A stretch of 55,120 nucleotides of DNA from the NCBI GenBank assembly GCA_014860565.1, contig JACZJN010000007.1, forward strand, positions 1 through 55,120, written 5' to 3'. Origin of the DNA: Bacteroidota bacterium. Its GTDB lineage: Bacteria; Bacteroidota; Ignavibacteria; SZUA-365. Below the pieces are notes generated by a model that ran no database searches, was not told where the DNA came from, and saw nothing but the letters and a program-made list of their open reading frames with translations. The translations under genes and the position numbers were made by a program. Shown here one piece after another: positions 1-9,080 of the stretch (position 1 is its first letter; every line of letters starts with the position of its first letter).

Positions 1-345
1 GAGTGGACCGATTACGGCGGCGCCATCCGCGAACCCGCGGCGTTCCAGGCCTACCTGGATCTGCTCGAATACGCGCAGGAGGCGCTGCCCGTGCTGCCGT
101 ACGGTGTAACCTACGACGAGGCAGCGGCGGGGTGGCGTGCGGAGTCCTACGAACTCGGCGGGGAGTATTTCCTCGGCGACGCGGAGGAAGCGGTCGCGGT
201 GCTCGTGACCGTGGAGGATCGCGGTACGGGCAGCTATCTCGTGACCGACGCCCGCGTCGTCGCACGCGGCGTGTACTTCGAGCATCTCTCGGAACTCGAA
301 CGCTGGAGGGAAGCGCGGCAGCGGCGCGTGGATGTGTTCGAATGA
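1..345 (+). CDS. C-terminal part of unknown protein (start outside window)
   Basis: Frame 1 is open from the first base to a TGA at 343-345 and gives the last 114 residues of a protein whose start lies upstream. The fragment is acidic and mixed alpha/beta, with no motif that I recognise and no membrane segment. The open frame reaching the window edge and coding-like composition support a real gene. The next gene starts about 180 bases later behind its own ribosome-binding site, so an operon link is not evident. Function unknown. Confidence 0.6.
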   Translation, partial: EWTDYGGAIREPAAFQAYLDLLEYAQEALPVLPYGVTYDEAAAGWRAESYELGGEYFLGDAEEAVAVLVTVEDRGTGSYLVTDARVVARGVYFEHLSELERWREARQRRVDVFE

Positions 346-523
346 GATCGTGAAACTATTGACAATTAATCGAAGAATTCGGAGATTGGGGTATTCATAA
401 CACGTTCTATCCGCCTTCCGTATCAGGCCAGGCGCCGATGCGCCGATTTTTCGATGGGAGGGCCGCGTGCATGGCGGGAAAGATGTGTGCAGGGTCAATG
501 TCAGCACATTCAGAGAGGTCGTC

Positions 524-2599
524 ATGGGTACTTTGCGATTGGGGATTCTTGCTGCCGTATTCTCAGTATTCTTCCTGATGTCTTCTGCCGCGGAGGCGCA
601 GTGGACACAATCCGCGGGACCCGAAGGCGGCGTGAAATATGCGCTCGCTTCCGTGGGGTCGACGATATATGCCGGGGGCTGCGATGGGGTGTACCGTTCC
701 GTCGACGATGGAGAGCATTGGATCGCCGCGCACGACGGTCTCACGAATCGGGTGATTTATTCTCTCGCGGCGGCAGATGGGCAGCTCTTTGCCGGATCGG
801 AAGCCGGTGTCGTGCAATTTTCCTCTGACGAAGGAGCAACCTGGAGCCGGGTGCTCGCCGTGACCGAGTACGGCAATATCGAAGCGCTGGCGTTGCAGGG
901 CGGTGTCGTATTTGCCGGAACGAACAAGAAGGGAGTCGTCCGTTCGAGCGACAATGGGGTCAGCTGGACGGAAGTGAACACCGGGCTTGGCAGCCTGACG
1001 GTGCACGCACTGACATCCTCAGGAGGGACGCTGTATGCAGGGACACTCGGCGGCATGTTTTCCTCCACCGACGAGGGGTCGTCGTGGCAGGCCCTCGGCA
1101 GCCTCCCGGAGGTCTGGTCGCTGATGGTTTCAGGTTCGTCTCTGTGGGCGGGCTGCTACCAGGCTGCGCATGTAAGCACGGATAACGGCGTGACCTGGAA
1201 TGGAAAAGGAGGCGGAATCTTTAATCACCGCGTCCTGAGTCTCGTGCATACGCCAGGGTATGTCTACGCCGGCGTTTTAACCGGAGGCGCCTACCGCTCG
1301 GCGGACGATGGAGCGACATGGACGTCACTGCATGCCGGCATGCCGGAGGTACGTATCCAGGCCATGCTTGCGAAGAGTGCGACGGTATTCGCCGCGACGA
1401 ATGGCGACGGCGTGTTTCGCACGAGCGATCAGCTCGATTCCTGGACCCCGGTGCACCGTGGGATGCACGCCTCGGCCGTGCAGCGAATACTCTTCTCGGG
1501 CTCCAGCATTATCACCGGCTGCTACGGATCGGGTGTTGTCTTCTCCGACGACGATGGGGCGACCTGGAGTGCCCGCAATACGGGCATCGCGAATCAGCTG
1601 ATCTATGCACTCGCCGAATCCGGTCCGGCACTCTTCGCCGGCAGCTACGGGGGGGGGCTGTTCCGTTCCTCCGACCGCGGGGCGACATGGCAGCGGCTCG
1701 AAAACGGGTTGACAAACAACAATATTTTTTCCCTTCTCCCGCTTGGCGACAAACTCTATGCCGGGACGAACGGCGGCGGCCTCCATGTCTCGGCGGATAA
1801 CGGCGAGAGCTGGACGGAAGTAAGTGGGGGCTGGACGAATCAAGCTTTCTACGACCTGGCCGCGCTCGGATCGAAGCTGTTCGCCTGTGTAAGCAGAACG
1901 GGTATCTACATGAGTGATGATAACGGTGCGACGTGGACGCTCTCAACCGAAGGACTGACCAGTCTGAGCGTGCGCTGCTTATCCGCGCACGGATCGATGC
2001 TGTTCGTCGGCACTTCCAATAGCGGCAGTTTCCGGTCCACCGACGAAGGCATCTCCTGGACACTGATGAACACCGGGATGGACGCCGCCGACATCCGCTC
2101 GTTTTGTTCCGTCGAAGGAGGACTCTTCGCGGGCACCAATGACGGACGCGTGTTTCTCACGACGGACGATGGGGAAAACTGGAGCGACGTGTCGGCAAAC
2201 ATTGTCACCACTGCTGTATACAGTATGCTGGAGAAGGACGGCATTCTCTTCGCCGGCACATGGGGCAATGGAGTCTGGCATCGTCCCGTTTCGCAAATGC
2301 TCGTCTCCGTCGACGCACCCGCCGGTGCGCTCGCGGACTTCCAACTTCTGCCGCCGACACCGAATCCCATGACCACCAGCACGCTGCTGCGCTTCTCACT
2401 TCCCACCGAGTCGCAGGTGCTTCTTACGATTCACGACCTGCTCGGCCGCCGCGTCGCCACAGCCGCCGAGGGCCGCTACGTTCCCGGTACGCACTCCGTC
2501 GCGTTTAACGGCCATGATCTCCCCGCTGGAAGCTACCTGCTGCGGCTCACGGCAAACGGCGGTGCGCAGTGCTCACAGAGGATGGTGGTGCTGCGGTAG
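524..2599 (+). CDS. Secreted multi-repeat beta-propeller protein with T9SS sorting domain
   Basis: A 691-residue exported protein. The ATG at 524 is chosen over an upstream GTG at 467 because it follows an AGAGAGG site and begins a clean signal peptide ending in AEAQ. Residues about 27-600 are tandem repeats of about 40 residues with BNR/sortilin-like signatures such as SxDxGxTW (for example DDGATW, DEGSSW) alternating with LYAGT/LFAGS strands, which predicts one or more beta-propellers. The last 80 residues form a T9SS type-A sorting domain with the features PNP, LLGRRV and LPAGSYLLRL. Such proteins are exported by the Por system and anchored or released at the surface. The ligand is unknown; no catalytic motif is seen. 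Confidence 0.85.
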   Translation: MGTLRLGILAAVFSVFFLMSSAAEAQWTQSAGPEGGVKYALASVGSTIYAGGCDGVYRSVDDGEHWIAAHDGLTNRVIYSLAAADGQLFAGSEAGVVQFSSDEGATWSRVLAVTEYGNIEALALQGGVVFAGTNKKGVVRSSDNGVSWTEVNTGLGSLTVHALTSSGGTLYAGTLGGMFSSTDEGSSWQALGSLPEVWSLMVSGSSLWAGCYQAAHVSTDNGVTWNGKGGGIFNHRVLSLVHTPGYVYAGVLTGGAYRSADDGATWTSLHAGMPEVRIQAMLAKSATVFAATNGDGVFRTSDQLDSWTPVHRGMHASAVQRILFSGSSIITGCYGSGVVFSDDDGATWSARNTGIANQLIYALAESGPALFAGSYGGGLFRSSDRGATWQRLENGLTNNNIFSLLPLGDKLYAGTNGGGLHVSADNGESWTEVSGGWTNQAFYDLAALGSKLFACVSRTGIYMSDDNGATWTLSTEGLTSLSVRCLSAHGSMLFVGTSNSGSFRSTDEGISWTLMNTGMDAADIRSFCSVEGGLFAGTNDGRVFLTTDDGENWSDVSANIVTTAVYSMLEKDGILFAGTWGNGVWHRPVSQMLVSVDAPAGALADFQLLPPTPNPMTTSTLLRFSLPTESQVLLTIHDLLGRRVATAAEGRYVPGTHSVAFNGHDLPAGSYLLRLTANGGAQCSQRMVVLR

Positions 2600-2716
2600 C
2601 AGCGAAGCTGCCTTCGGACACACCGCCGACAAAAACTCTTGATTGCGAGAATGGACGGCAGTAAAATGCATACGTAACGCCGTCTGTTCTCGCACAATGA
2701 TCAGGAGGTTTTTTAC

Positions 2717-3121
2717 ATGACTCCGTTCGGAAAATCCATCGTATCGATTCTGGCCGCGGGAGCCTGGATCACGCTTTCGGAATTCGTCAGAAACGAACTG
2801 CTGCTGAAGTCGAAATGGATCGAGCATTACCAGGCGCTCGGGATGACATTCCCTTCCGAACCTGTCAATGGTATCGTCTGGATGGTGTGGAGCTTTCTGT
2901 TCGCCGGTGCGGTGTATGCGATCTCCCGGAAATATTCCCTGCTGCGGACCTTCCTGCTCAGCTGGTTCATGGGGTTTGTGCTGATGTGGCTCGTCATCGG
3001 GAATATGAACGTTCTGCCGCTCGGAATCCTTCCTTTCGCGATTCCGCTGAGCCTGCTGGAGGCCTTCGTCGCCGCCTATCTCATCGAAAAAATCGCACCC
3101 GCCGGCAGCCGTCCGGTGTAA
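2717..3121 (+). CDS. Small integral membrane protein
   Basis: A 134-residue protein behind a strong AGGAGGT site at about 2703-2709. It has about four hydrophobic segments (roughly residues 5-22, 50-68, 76-95 and 99-122) separated by short polar turns, so it is predicted to lie in the inner membrane. There is no cysteine pair, nucleotide-binding motif or recognised family signature. It stands between two secreted-protein genes and ends 68 bases before the next gene. Function unknown. Confidence 0.7.
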   Translation: MTPFGKSIVSILAAGAWITLSEFVRNELLLKSKWIEHYQALGMTFPSEPVNGIVWMVWSFLFAGAVYAISRKYSLLRTFLLSWFMGFVLMWLVIGNMNVLPLGILPFAIPLSLLEAFVAAYLIEKIAPAGSRPV

Positions 3122-3189
3122 CCGTGGAACCGGCAGTTTCAGATTTGATCTCGTAATCGCATTTCTTTCAACAAGGAGAAGAGGTCCGC

Positions 3190-3648
3190 ATGTCGCGCCA
3201 TGATACAGAGCCCTATGACGACGAAGACGAAGAGGACATCGCCGACGACGTTCTCGAAGAAATAGTCACGAAATTCAGCGACGCCGGAAAGAATGCGGCG
3301 CTGCAGCATGAGGCGGTGGCCGTCGTCTCCAGCTATTTCGAATCCGAAGGCTGGACCGTGGTTGCCGCCGGATCGGATCGCCCGACGTACGATCTGCTCT
3401 GCACGCGGGAGGAAAAGGAACTGCATGTGAAAGTGAGAGGCACGTCTGACGAACAGATTCGCTTTATCATGTCGGATCAGGAATTGGAGTCCGCCTCGGA
3501 TGACGACGATTACCTCGTCTGCGTCGTCACCGGCGCCGGCACGGATGATGCGGCACTGTCGGTGTTCGATCCCGACGAACTCATGGACGACTTTCTCTAT
3601 CGGCCGACCCACTGGGCCTTTCAGCACAAAGACGAAGTGGACGAATGA
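3190..3648 (+). CDS. Acidic protein with DUF3883 (NO VEIN C-terminal)-like domain
   Basis: A 152-residue cytoplasmic protein with an AAGGAGAAG ribosome-binding site. The first 20 residues are almost all Asp/Glu. Residues about 35-145 follow the DUF3883 pattern: an AVxxVxxYFExEGWTV helix-strand, YDLLC, ELHVKVRG, then a strand reading DYLVCVV. DUF3883 is a restriction-endonuclease-like fold often appended to nucleases and defence proteins, but I do not see a convincing D-ExK active site, so nuclease activity is not claimed. The same domain, including the C-terminal PxxWAFxxxDE ending, recurs as the C-terminal part of the gene at 12324-13274, so the two are paralogues. Confidence 0.6.
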   Translation: MSRHDTEPYDDEDEEDIADDVLEEIVTKFSDAGKNAALQHEAVAVVSSYFESEGWTVVAAGSDRPTYDLLCTREEKELHVKVRGTSDEQIRFIMSDQELESASDDDDYLVCVVTGAGTDDAALSVFDPDELMDDFLYRPTHWAFQHKDEVDE

Positions 3649-3717
3649 CGTCCACGGCATCGCTTCTCGGTCGCGACGACACCGGATGCCGACTGAAGCC
3701 ATGAGCGGCTCCGTCGC

Positions 3718-6474
3718 ATGAAGCATTGCCCCGTCATCATCGGCATGGTCGCGCTGCTGTTCTGCACGGCAACGACCCGGGCTCAGACGTACTACGTCTC
3801 CTCCACCGCCGGCAATGACGCCAATGACGGACGGACGCCGGCATCCGCCCTGCGCAGCGTCGCGAAAGCGAACACGCTCGCGCTGCAGCCCGGCGACAGC
3901 GTGCTGTTCATGCGGGGAGATTCCTTCGCGGGCGAACTGACGGCGAAGCCGGGGAGTGTCGGGAGGCCCGTTGTGTATGGCGCATACGGGAGTGGGAATC
4001 GTCCCCTCATCGACGGTTCCGTGCGCATTCCCTCGAGCGGATGGGCGGTGCACCGCGGCGCCATCGTGGTAAAAAGCGACGTGACCATGCCGGCGCTGAC
4101 GGAGGCCGAACCCGCCATGCTGTTTTTCAACGGCAGGACCATGCTTCCCGCGCGCTATCCGAACCGCGGATTTCTGCAGGCGCAGAACGTGCGAGGCGGC
4201 AATCCCGGGAGTCATTGCTGTGAATTTTCCTTCGCCTTCACCGATACGGCGCTGGGCGGCGTGTTCCCCTCACAGACCGATCTGACAGGCGCACTCGTGA
4301 CGGCCTACGATCCGTACGGGGTGTCGACGCGGCAGATACGCGCGTACGATCCCGGCAGCGGTGACGTCAGCATCGACACGCTGCGCGGCGCGGCGTTTAT
4401 CGGACATCGACTGTATTTCCTTTCCGCGGCGCTGCCATTGCTTGATCAGGAAGGCGAGTGGTGCTACGACGCGGCGGCGAGGAAGCTCTATGCCTGGTTT
4501 CCCGGGGGCGTGACGCCCGGGATATCGGACACCATCGCCTGCAGCGGCGCGACGCACGGCATCAACGCCTGGCAGGTGGATGATATCGTGGTGCGGGACC
4601 TGGAAATCCGCCGCCAGAAAATATCAGGCCTTTTCCTCGTGCGCAGCGACCGGGTGACGGTCGAAAACTGCCGCTTCGGTCAGATGAAGAACGGCATCAT
4701 TCTGTGGGGAACGACGGGTCCGCCCGAAATACGCAACCGCGAGGTGCGCATTGTATACAATGAATTCACGGACATTTTCCGCACCGCGATCAATGCGCGC
4801 AATCTCGAGGAGTGCACGATCAGCGGCAATGATTTCCGCGATATCGCGGTCGTGAATGCGCTCGGACAATCCGGCCGCGCGGACCAATGGGGAGGCTACG
4901 GCTACTACGAGTACGGCGTGGGCATCCAGGCGTCGGGGATCAATTCGTTGGTTCTCTACAATCGCTTTTTCAATACCGGCCGGCAGGCGCTGGCCGTGGG
5001 CGGGCAGGGCGTCGCGGTTCGATACAACGTGGTGGATTCGTCCTGCCTGAATTACAACGACTGCGGCGGCATCATGCCGCTGGGGTGGAGCAGGGTGGAG
5101 CACAATATCGTCCGCAACAGTACAGGACCCATCGAACAGTACCGCTCGACCGGTGCGCGGGGGATTTATCCCGACTTCCGCGTCGAGGATACGATTCGAC
5201 ACAACACCATCGTCAATACCCGGGTCGGCATCGGCCTGACGAACTCGAAAAATGAAATCGTGGAAGGGAACACGATCTACGGTTCGCTCGAATCACAATT
5301 CCGCATGAACAAAAAAAACGCCGGGGTGCTCGACAACCGCATCGTCGGCAATGTCTTCTTCGGACTCGACGCCGCGCAGCATTCGGTGAACTGGGACAAT
5401 CAGATCATGGAGCCGGATGCGGGCATCCTCGACAGCAATCGCTACTGGAATCCGTACGTCGGTTTTCCCACCGTCAAGTTTAAAAAGGATTCGCTCAGTG
5501 GCGAAGCGTGGTACGACCTTGCCGCATGGAAAACCACCGGTCATGACATGCATTCGACACAGGAATTTCTCTCATACGCGTCGCCCTATGTCGTGCGTGA
5601 TACGGTAGGGAACAATCTCGTTTCCAACGGCAGCTTCGAAAGCGGGGCGGCGGGGTGGAGTTATCCCGACAGCATGACCGTCGTCTCCGGCGTGCTCGAC
5701 GGCAACTGCCTGCGATTGAAGAAGAATTCCGGCGGCAGCAAGACGCTTGTCACCATCCTGACGAAACAGTTGGATTCCACTCGCACCTACCTCGTGCGAT
5801 TCACGATTGCTGATCCGTCGAATATCGGACGGGTGAATCTGCGGTTGCGCGAGAACGGTGGCACGTACGCCGCGTCCGTCGACCGCTGGTATTTGACGAA
5901 ATCCTCCCGGCGGGAGTATTACACGGTATTCAAGCCCGTAGTATCGGCAGCGACGCGGCTGGAATTCGTCAGTTCGAATTCGACATGGTGGATAGATAAC
6001 ATCGCGCTGTTCGAAGTTGACGCGCAGTACGTCGATCCCAGTGACGCCTTCCCGATTTTCGTGAATGACAGTGACCAGCCGCGCAGTTTCGCGCTGGGTG
6101 AGCGATGCTACCTCGACCTCGACAGCAGCTTCGTCACGCAGTCCGTTACCGTCCCGCCCTGGTCTTCCAAAATTCTCATCGCGCTGGATTCCTGCAGTGC
6201 CACGAATACAGCGGACCCTCCCACGTCTGCGGAATTGCAATTCGACATCTACCCGAATCCATGCAGCGGCACGCTCACCGTGATCTCTGACGCGACAACT
6301 CCTGTGGATCTTTGGATTACGGATGTGCTCGGGAGAATCGTCGATCGGCGCGGCGTCTGGGAGCAGGGGGCCGTAACCATCAACCTTTCTGGATTGGCGC
6401 CGGGGATGTACCTCGTACGGTTGTGCACCGCGGATGGGATTTCCCGAATCCGGAGACTGCTCGTCCGGCGCTGA
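3718..6474 (+). CDS. Secreted right-handed beta-helix protein with carbohydrate-binding-like and T9SS domains
   Basis: A 918-residue protein. A signal peptide (residues 1-23, ending TRAQ) precedes YYVSSTAGNDANDG, the usual opening of bacterial parallel beta-helix (pectate-lyase-like) proteins. Residues about 25-560 contain irregular beta-helix coils rich in N, I and V (for example VENCRFGQMKNGIILW). Residues about 635-780 start with NLVSNGSFESGAAGW and resemble a CBM4/9-type jelly roll, and the last 80 residues are a T9SS type-A sorting domain (YPNPCSGTL, VLGRIV, LAPGMYLVRL). A role in polysaccharide binding or lysis is inferred from architecture; no catalytic residues can be assigned. The ATG has only a weak upstream purine run. 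Confidence 0.82.
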   Translation: MKHCPVIIGMVALLFCTATTRAQTYYVSSTAGNDANDGRTPASALRSVAKANTLALQPGDSVLFMRGDSFAGELTAKPGSVGRPVVYGAYGSGNRPLIDGSVRIPSSGWAVHRGAIVVKSDVTMPALTEAEPAMLFFNGRTMLPARYPNRGFLQAQNVRGGNPGSHCCEFSFAFTDTALGGVFPSQTDLTGALVTAYDPYGVSTRQIRAYDPGSGDVSIDTLRGAAFIGHRLYFLSAALPLLDQEGEWCYDAAARKLYAWFPGGVTPGISDTIACSGATHGINAWQVDDIVVRDLEIRRQKISGLFLVRSDRVTVENCRFGQMKNGIILWGTTGPPEIRNREVRIVYNEFTDIFRTAINARNLEECTISGNDFRDIAVVNALGQSGRADQWGGYGYYEYGVGIQASGINSLVLYNRFFNTGRQALAVGGQGVAVRYNVVDSSCLNYNDCGGIMPLGWSRVEHNIVRNSTGPIEQYRSTGARGIYPDFRVEDTIRHNTIVNTRVGIGLTNSKNEIVEGNTIYGSLESQFRMNKKNAGVLDNRIVGNVFFGLDAAQHSVNWDNQIMEPDAGILDSNRYWNPYVGFPTVKFKKDSLSGEAWYDLAAWKTTGHDMHSTQEFLSYASPYVVRDTVGNNLVSNGSFESGAAGWSYPDSMTVVSGVLDGNCLRLKKNSGGSKTLVTILTKQLDSTRTYLVRFTIADPSNIGRVNLRLRENGGTYAASVDRWYLTKSSRREYYTVFKPVVSAATRLEFVSSNSTWWIDNIALFEVDAQYVDPSDAFPIFVNDSDQPRSFALGERCYLDLDSSFVTQSVTVPPWSSKILIALDSCSATNTADPPTSAELQFDIYPNPCSGTLTVISDATTPVDLWITDVLGRIVDRRGVWEQGAVTINLSGLAPGMYLVRLCTADGISRIRRLLVRR

Positions 6475-6526
6475 GCGAGGGGGACATTTCTCCCTGACAC
6501 ACAGTGCAGATACGATTCCATTGCAC

Positions 6527-6554
6527 TTGATCGTGCCGTGAAGGATATTATATT
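6527..6554 (+). promoter_or_regulatory. Possible sigma70-like promoter
   Basis: TTGATC and TATATT are separated by 16 bases and lie 28 bases before the ATG of the secreted propeller gene at 6582. Pattern match only. Confidence 0.3.
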
Positions 6555-6581
6555 CTTGCACTAAAATTCCGGAGTCTGTTC

Positions 6582-7991
6582 ATGCGTTTGTCCGCTGTAT
6601 TTGTTGCAGCCGTGCTGCTGACATTTTTCCCGGCACAGGCGCAGCTGCGCTCTGTGGGATTGCAGAATGACGAGATTGTCTCGATCACCGCGGAACAGGG
6701 CGACCCCGGGGAGCAGTGGTTTCCCTACACCGCCAACGCGCTGTTTGCCGCCACGAAGACCGGCATGGTGTACCAGGGACTCACATGGGACGACGGGAAG
6801 TCCTGGACGCCGATCGGCCCCTTCGTCGATCCGCCCTATGATATTGTGACAATGACCGTGCAGCACTGGGGCGCGGGTCCGAGAGACGGTCTGCACCTGA
6901 TGACATCGATTCGTCCCGGCACCGTCGCTGGTTCACCAGTGCTTCTGCGGCACGAAGTCTCCATGTTCGGCGATGTCGACAGTGTCTGGACGCGCGCCGA
7001 CAGCGGGCTTGTGCGAGGTGATACCATGCCTATGCTGTCCGCGCTCGCGGCCACGTACTACACCGGGCATACCATTCCGCAGCCCGTGCTGGCGTGGACG
7101 GAAGACGGTCCCTGGTGCGGCTGGCCCGCGGGAAATTTCTGGGAGGAGGTGTCGGGCGTCGGGGGTAAGGTCGTATCGATGGATGTCACACCGAAGTGGT
7201 TCGGAACGGATGTATGGGCTGCAGGGGTGACGCAGGATGGCGTCGGTGATGCCGCGGTATATCGTTCGAAGGACGCCGGTCTCAGTTGGGAGGCATTTGT
7301 TTTTCCCCGCGCATTGGCGTCCATGGCATATGCGGTCGCCGTTGCGCCCGGTCATCCCGACACGGCGTATGCGAGCATCGACGGCTCGGTGCGGCGCACG
7401 CTCGATGGAGGCGCGAGCTGGGAACAGGTGTACTCCCCACCGATCGGTAAGGTGATAGCGCTTGCCTGTGATCCGTCGAATCCGACGCATATTTATGCCG
7501 GGTCCGACGACTCCGAATTCTCCCTGCAGCGCAGCACGGATCTGGGCGAATCCTGGCAGCGCATCATGCCGGCCGAGGACCAGCATCCCGCCGCCATTAC
7601 GTGCATGACCGTCGCACTTCTTGATACCGTGCCCGTGGGACCTCCCGCCCGACGTGGTCTTTTTATCGGCACCGCGGGAACGGGCGTGTGGCTGTACGAG
7701 ATGGACAGCAAACCGTCGAGCCTGGAAAGCATGCCCGTGCCGGAGGGAACGCGGATCCGGGTGTACCCGAATCCCACCTATGCGCAGGCCACCGTCGAAG
7801 TAACGGTTGGGGCTCCGCGTACATTACTTCTCGAGATGCGTGATCTGCTGGGCAGGCGCGTCTGGTCGATGGATGCGGGTATGGTTTCCGCGGGTTCGCA
7901 TCAGTTTTCCCTCCCCGTCGCCGACCTTCCGGCCGGCGCGTACCTCATTCTCGGCGCGGAAGTATCAGTTCAGTTCCGTCTCATACGGTAG
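6582..7991 (+). CDS. Secreted sortilin/BNR-like propeller protein with T9SS sorting domain
   Basis: A 469-residue exported protein. A signal peptide of about 21 residues ending PAQAQ is followed by a single propeller-like region (about 25-370) with repeated strand/turn units such as TWDDGKSW, SKDAGLSWEAF, TLDGGASWEQV and STDLGESWQRI, the BNR Asp-box pattern. The C-terminal 80 residues are a T9SS type-A domain (VYPNPTYAQATVEV, LLGRRVWSM, LPAGAYLI). A GGAGT site lies 7 bases before the ATG. It resembles the protein at 524-2599 in design but has fewer, less regular repeats. Function beyond surface display or secretion is unknown. Confidence 0.82.
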   Translation: MRLSAVFVAAVLLTFFPAQAQLRSVGLQNDEIVSITAEQGDPGEQWFPYTANALFAATKTGMVYQGLTWDDGKSWTPIGPFVDPPYDIVTMTVQHWGAGPRDGLHLMTSIRPGTVAGSPVLLRHEVSMFGDVDSVWTRADSGLVRGDTMPMLSALAATYYTGHTIPQPVLAWTEDGPWCGWPAGNFWEEVSGVGGKVVSMDVTPKWFGTDVWAAGVTQDGVGDAAVYRSKDAGLSWEAFVFPRALASMAYAVAVAPGHPDTAYASIDGSVRRTLDGGASWEQVYSPPIGKVIALACDPSNPTHIYAGSDDSEFSLQRSTDLGESWQRIMPAEDQHPAAITCMTVALLDTVPVGPPARRGLFIGTAGTGVWLYEMDSKPSSLESMPVPEGTRIRVYPNPTYAQATVEVTVGAPRTLLLEMRDLLGRRVWSMDAGMVSAGSHQFSLPVADLPAGAYLILGAEVSVQFRLIR

Positions 7992-8114
7992 ATGGGGGCC
8001 GGGTCGCCGCGCGGCAGCACATGGGAGCATGCGAGACCGTGGAAACGGGATTTTTGAATCTCATCCTCTTTTCGCACATTGCAACGCACAGCCTCCCACC
8101 AGCTACAACAGTGT

Positions 8115-8825
8115 ATGAGCAGCCGTTCGATCGTTCCACTTCGGCCCTACGCGGTGCTTATCACCGCAGGGATGTCTCTGCTCGTCCTGACCAAATTCAT
8201 CGTTGTCGCAACCGATGTATGGGCGCTCCGCGTATTCGGGAAAATCGATGCAAGCCCCTTCTACTCTCCAATGTCGACATCACTCGACCGTGAAGTTTCG
8301 CGCCTCGATCGCTGGCTCCGCTTCGCCGATGCCGCGGATCTGCTGTTTTTCATCTATACAGCAGTGGTGTTTATCGTCTTCATGCACAATGCGTATCGCA
8401 ACATCATGCAGCCGGTGATCGCCAATCGGCGCTTTTCGCCCGGGTGGACGATAGGCGCATTCCTGATTCCCGTCGTGAATATTGTGCTGCCATATTCCGT
8501 GATGCGTGAAATCTGGCAATGCAGCCGCGCACTGATCCGCTCACACGTGGATGGACATTGGCGTGAGGAGGAACGTCCCCTGGTGCTGCGACTGTGGTGG
8601 CCGACGACGCTCGCGGCGTTTTTCATCATGGATTTCAGTGAACCGCTTGCTCCCCTTTTTCCACGTGTCGGCGTGGTTGTCATTTCGACGTGGATGCATA
8701 TTGTCGGTGTGGCATTGTACCTCATCGCGGTCGGGGTCACACTGGCGATGGTCTGGAAGCTCTCCGCCATGCAGTGGCGCATGCTCGTCAACATGCGCAG
8801 GGAAGAGACGCTCAGAGGGAGATAA
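8115..8825 (+). CDS. DUF4328 domain membrane protein
   Basis: A 236-residue polytopic inner-membrane protein. The sequence FSPGWTIGAFLIPVVN followed by LPYSVMREIWQ is the diagnostic centre of DUF4328 proteins. About five to six hydrophobic segments are visible (residues about 12-32, 75-95, 115-135, 165-182 and 190-215). The frame could be extended to a TTG at 8079, but the ATG at 8115 gives a normal N-terminus; neither has a clear ribosome-binding site. A hairpin with a nine-T tract follows at once, so the gene is probably monocistronic. The cellular role of the family is not established. Confidence 0.75.
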   Translation: MSSRSIVPLRPYAVLITAGMSLLVLTKFIVVATDVWALRVFGKIDASPFYSPMSTSLDREVSRLDRWLRFADAADLLFFIYTAVVFIVFMHNAYRNIMQPVIANRRFSPGWTIGAFLIPVVNIVLPYSVMREIWQCSRALIRSHVDGHWREEERPLVLRLWWPTTLAAFFIMDFSEPLAPLFPRVGVVVISTWMHIVGVALYLIAVGVTLAMVWKLSAMQWRMLVNMRREETLRGR

Positions 8826-8855
8826 CGTCAGCCCGATGCGGGCACGTTTTTTTTT
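8825..8855 (+). terminator. Rho-independent terminator after DUF4328 gene
   Basis: GCCCG (8831-8835) pairs with CGGGC (8839-8843) and is extended by ACGT on both sides, then nine T residues (8847-8855). It begins at the stop codon of the preceding gene. Confidence 0.8.
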
Positions 8856-9080
8856 ACCGGTACGACGAAACGCTTGCGTTTTACGATGATGAAATGCAAA
8901 TTGCGCCATACAGATATTCAGAGTCAGATGTCTTGATATGCCGGTGCATATTTTCAGCCTGATTGCCTGGGAAAGGGGGGGTGCGAAAGCTATCATCCAA
9001 TGAACGCTTGAATCGGAGCGGTCCGTTCAGCATGGACCGCGTCTTGTCATTTTCGAAGCACATTATTGAGGAGTCCTGAC